Assembly: GCA_902777335.1 (NCBI GenBank) | Contig: CACYTF010000023.1 | Coordinates: 1 to 42,790, forward strand | Length of the DNA stretch: 42,790 bases | Direction: 5' to 3' | From: an uncultured Eubacteriales bacterium | GTDB lineage: Bacteria > Bacillota > Clostridia > Christensenellales > Aristaeellaceae | In this document: positions 40,183 to 42,790 of the stretch, piece by piece | How positions within the stretch are numbered: the first letter of the stretch is position 1 | Layout: each line of letters opens with the position of its first letter | The notes under the pieces: generated by a model | What the model was told of the DNA's origin: nothing | The model's database searches: none | Seen by the model: the letters and a program-made list of their open reading frames with translations, nothing else | Program-made: the position numbers and the translations under genes

Positions 40183-41481
40183 GTGAACACAATCCAAAAC
40201 GATCCTCGGTTTACCGATATTGAGCCGTTTGAGAGCAAGGTCTGGCTCTCTTCACCCACCATGCACGGTGACGAGCAGAGGTGGGTGGACGAGGCCATCC
40301 AGACCAACTGGGTCTCCACGATCGGCGCGAACATCAACGCGGTCGAAAAGCAGATCGCCGAAAAGATCGGGCGCAAGCACGCGGTGGCGCTGAGCTCCGG
40401 CACAGCGGCGCTGCATCTGGCCATCAAGCTCTGCGGGGAAAAGCTGTACGGCCAGCCCGCCGTGGGCCATGGGTGCCTTGAGGGCAGGCGGGTGTTCGCC
40501 AGCGATATGACCTTCGACGCCACAGTGAACCCGATCTGCTACGAGGGCGGCGTTCCGGTATTCATCGACACCGAATGCGACACCTGGAACATGGACCCCG
40601 TGGCCCTGGAAAAGGCGTTTGAGATCTACCCGGAGGTGCGGCTCATCGTCGTGGCGCATCTCTACGGCACGCCGGGAAAGATCGACGAGATCAAAGCCAT
40701 CGCCGACAGGCACGGCGCGCTGATCGTTGAGGACGCCGCGGAATCCTTCGGCTCTACATACAAGGGGGTCCAGACCGGCTGCTTTGGCGATCTGAGCATA
40801 CTTTCCGGCAACGGCAATAAGATCATCACCGGTTCCAGCGGTGGCTTCCTGCTGACGGACAGCGTCGAGGACGCGAACAAGGTGCGCAAGTGGAGCACCC
40901 AGAGCCGTGAAGACGCGGCCTGGTATCAGCATGAAGAAATCGGCTATAACTATCGGATGAGCAACATCATCGCCGGGATCATCCGTGGGCAGTTTCCGTA
41001 CCTGGAGGAACACATCGCTCAGAAGCGGGCGATCTACGCGCGGTACGAGGAAGGCCTGAAGGACCTGCCGGTTAAGCTGAACCCGTTCGACGCCGTGAAC
41101 AGCGTCCCGAACTTCTGGCTGAGCTGCCTTCTAATCGACGAAGACGCCATGGCCCCGCAGATGCGCGGCGAGCAGGATTACCTGTACAAGCGCGTGAGCG
41201 GAAAGAGCAGCCCGCAGGAGATCCTGGACGTCATCGCCGCTTTCAACGCGGAAGGCCGCCCCATCTGGAAGCCCATGCATATGCAGCCGATCTACCGGAC
41301 GAATCCGTTTGTTACGGTCGAAGGAAATGGTAGAGGCCGCACAAATGCGTACATAAAAGGCTCTGGAGTGGATGTAGGAGCTGATATTTTCCGGAGAGGG
41401 TTATGTCTTCCCAGCGATAACAAGATGACGGAAGGGCAGCAGGATAGAATTATCGAGATTATTCACAGGTGTTTTCGGTGA
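40183..41481 (+). CDS. DegT/DnrJ/EryC1/StrS aminotransferase (PglE-like)
   Basis: 432 residues from GTG 40183 with GGGGGAG eight bases upstream. PLP enzyme: ALSSGTAALHLAIKLCGEKL, VEDAAESFGSTYKGVQTG, and the Schiff-base Lys in SGNGNKIITGSSGGF (about residue 213). Would aminate the 4-keto sugar made by the preceding dehydratase. The last 50 codons (after about 41320) change sharply to A/T-ending codons and join a low-G+C islet, so the 3' end was probably exchanged by recombination. Confidence 0.85.
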   Translation: MNTIQNDPRFTDIEPFESKVWLSSPTMHGDEQRWVDEAIQTNWVSTIGANINAVEKQIAEKIGRKHAVALSSGTAALHLAIKLCGEKLYGQPAVGHGCLEGRRVFASDMTFDATVNPICYEGGVPVFIDTECDTWNMDPVALEKAFEIYPEVRLIVVAHLYGTPGKIDEIKAIADRHGALIVEDAAESFGSTYKGVQTGCFGDLSILSGNGNKIITGSSGGFLLTDSVEDANKVRKWSTQSREDAAWYQHEEIGYNYRMSNIIAGIIRGQFPYLEEHIAQKRAIYARYEEGLKDLPVKLNPFDAVNSVPNFWLSCLLIDEDAMAPQMRGEQDYLYKRVSGKSSPQEILDVIAAFNAEGRPIWKPMHMQPIYRTNPFVTVEGNGRGRTNAYIKGSGVDVGADIFRRGLCLPSDNKMTEGQQDRIIEIIHRCFR

Positions 41482-41558
41482 TGTCGGCTGGATATGCATC
41501 GGGCTCCAAATAAGATGTAAATCATGGCGGAAAGCAGTTCAACGAAGAGGCAAATGCT

Positions 41559-42008
41559 ATGCTGAGCATATATTACGGAGATATTGAGTCAGAAAAGTAC
41601 ATCTTTAATCCGGATGTTTTCTTTAATAATACTTATGAAGAAGAATGGATCACAGACCCGCTTACAAAGCAGATGATCAAAGATATAGACGGGTCGGATG
41701 TTGTCGGGCCAAGATTGATTGACAGTCCTTTCTTAGGAGCAATCCCAACTGAGAGGCTTTCCGGCGGCGTAAAAACACTGATTCTGATGAGGTTTGATTC
41801 AGATCATATCTTTAATGCGTCAGCCTGCGGAGACAATTGCGCACCGTGGATATTAAAGATCGGACAGGAGAAGAATCTGACAATTCGATTGGGTTATCTG
41901 ATGGACTTTGGAAAAGAAAGTTTTGATATCGAGATCGTAAACCTGCACCAGATCGTGCACTCAATGAAAGAACTGAACGAAGCGGTGATGGATCATCATC
42001 TCCTGTGA
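41559..42008 (+). CDS. DUF4869 domain protein
   Basis: 149 residues starting MLSIYYGDIESEKYIFNPDV, with VVGPRLIDSPFLGAIPTERL and SGGVKTLILMRFDSD, ending in KELNEAVMDHHLL. Matches my memory of DUF4869, a small soluble family of Firmicutes without known function. Lower G+C than the polysaccharide genes. The P-loop gene follows after 12 bases; the two look like one unit. Confidence 0.6.
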   Translation: MLSIYYGDIESEKYIFNPDVFFNNTYEEEWITDPLTKQMIKDIDGSDVVGPRLIDSPFLGAIPTERLSGGVKTLILMRFDSDHIFNASACGDNCAPWILKIGQEKNLTIRLGYLMDFGKESFDIEIVNLHQIVHSMKELNEAVMDHHLL

Positions 42009-42020
42009 AGAGGCACTGGC

Positions 42021-42790
42021 ATGGTTGGGAAATATGAGATAGAAGTATATAACAATAAGGTCCATTACTTTCTTACAATTAAGCGAAACATCACAATTCT
42101 CCAGGGAGACAGCGCGACCGGAAAAACGGAGTTGATCCGCCTGATCCAGGAGCATGAAACAAACGGAATGTCTTCGGGAATTACCCTGATCTGTGATGTG
42201 AAGTGCACGGTGCTCACCGCAGTCGACTGGGAACTGAGACTGTCTTCCATGAACAGTCAAATCGTCTTTATAGATGAGACCGCAGGGTTCCTTCGCTCCC
42301 AGCGATTTGCGGAATTGGTCAAGGGTTCAGATAACTATTTTGTGATCGTATCACGGGATGATTTAAGCCAGCTTCCCTACAGTATCGACGAAATCTATGG
42401 TCTAAGAAATGTATCAGATACACAGAAGTACAAGTCTTATAAACGAGTCTATAATGAAATGTACAAGTTGTATCATCTTGATCCGCAGGGGACGATAGAG
42501 CCAGAAGCAGTAATCACGGAGGATTCCAATTCTGGATACGAATACTTCCATATGCTTTATGGTGGCAGATGTATTTCCGCTCATGGGAAGAGCAATGTCT
42601 ATGATAGCATTCGGAGCGTTCAAGACAAAACAGTATTGGCCATAGTAGACGGTTCCGCCTTTGGTTCGGAGATAGGGAAGGTTCTTCGATATCTGGAAAC
42701 GAGTAATGTGAACTGCACCCTGTATGCACCGGAGTCTTTCGAGTATCTGATTTTGAGTGCCGGACTTATGGATGTACCGAAGGGAATTCT
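42021..42790 (+). CDS. P-loop ATPase-like protein, partial (cut by window end)
   Basis: At least 256 residues, open at the window edge. TIKRNITILQGDSATGKTEL carries Walker A GDSATGKT (about 29-36) and QIVFIDETAGFLRSQRF the Walker B-like strand (about 79-95). Later, LAIVDGSAFGSEIGKVLRYL looks like a second, Toprim- or Rossmann-like part. AAGAGG before ATG. Partner of the DUF4869 gene; a stand-alone two-gene accessory system, perhaps defensive, is possible but unproven. Confidence 0.65.
   Translation, partial: MVGKYEIEVYNNKVHYFLTIKRNITILQGDSATGKTELIRLIQEHETNGMSSGITLICDVKCTVLTAVDWELRLSSMNSQIVFIDETAGFLRSQRFAELVKGSDNYFVIVSRDDLSQLPYSIDEIYGLRNVSDTQKYKSYKRVYNEMYKLYHLDPQGTIEPEAVITEDSNSGYEYFHMLYGGRCISAHGKSNVYDSIRSVQDKTVLAIVDGSAFGSEIGKVLRYLETSNVNCTLYAPESFEYLILSAGLMDVPKGI

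Overview
The window reads as chromosome of a fairly G+C-rich Gram-positive anaerobe, most likely a gut or rumen Clostridia/Christensenellales-type bacterium. The reasons are strong AGGAGG-type ribosome binding sites, sigma-A promoters of TTGACA/TATAAT type, TTG and GTG starts, a CpsB/CpsC/CpsD-style polysaccharide operon, an Rrf2 regulator and DUF2325, DUF4869 and HdeD/DUF308 proteins. The taxon is inferred from gene content, not measured.

Layout. (1) 1-2280: a RepA-like ATPase of mobile-element type, then gene-poor DNA with a repeat module that recurs near 9.5 kb. (2) 2281-8544: a leftward operon of three DUF2238/YjdF-like membrane proteins, two HdeD/DUF308 proteins, an acyl-ACP thioesterase and a membrane-anchored alpha/beta hydrolase, divergent from a TetR regulator with overlapping promoters. 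(3) 8.8-12 kb: a SnoaL-like protein, an FMN reductase, a decayed 5'-nucleotidase and a GNAT acetyltransferase. (4) 12.2-22.9 kb: a probable metal-starvation island. An operon of a hydrolase, three methyltransferases and a membrane protein, an operon of two IrtAB/YbtPQ-like ABC half-transporters, and a DUF2325 gene share a palindrome TTAG-N6-CTAA of DtxR type at their promoters. A flavodoxin and a secreted GLUG/ZinT-like protein follow. (5) 22.9-23.4 kb: a compact type I toxin-antitoxin-like locus. (6) 23.4-25.2 kb: an AAA ATPase and an HD phosphohydrolase. (7) 25.2-27.1 kb: an Rrf2 regulator among deletion remnants of sulfur genes (TcdA, cysteine synthase, a cystine-type ABC transporter, D-cysteine desulfhydrase). 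(8) 27.1-32.3 kb: an intact polar amino acid ABC transporter, almost certainly for cyst(e)ine, with an ATP-grasp ligase and an esterase. The binding-protein gene has its own promoter, a cysteine-codon-rich leader peptide and a terminator, which is a transcription attenuator. (9) 32.5-41.5 kb: a polysaccharide operon preceded by a structured leader RNA. (10) 41.3-42.8 kb: a lower-G+C islet with a DUF4869 protein and a P-loop protein cut by the window end.

The strongest new-looking observations are the Cys-codon attenuator at about 27.96-28.18 kb, the toxin/antisense RNA locus at 23.0-23.3 kb, the TTAG-N6-CTAA regulon, and the structured RNA before the polysaccharide genes. Many genes here are remnants with 5' or internal deletions, some fused in frame, which points to decay by deletion or to assembly collapse.
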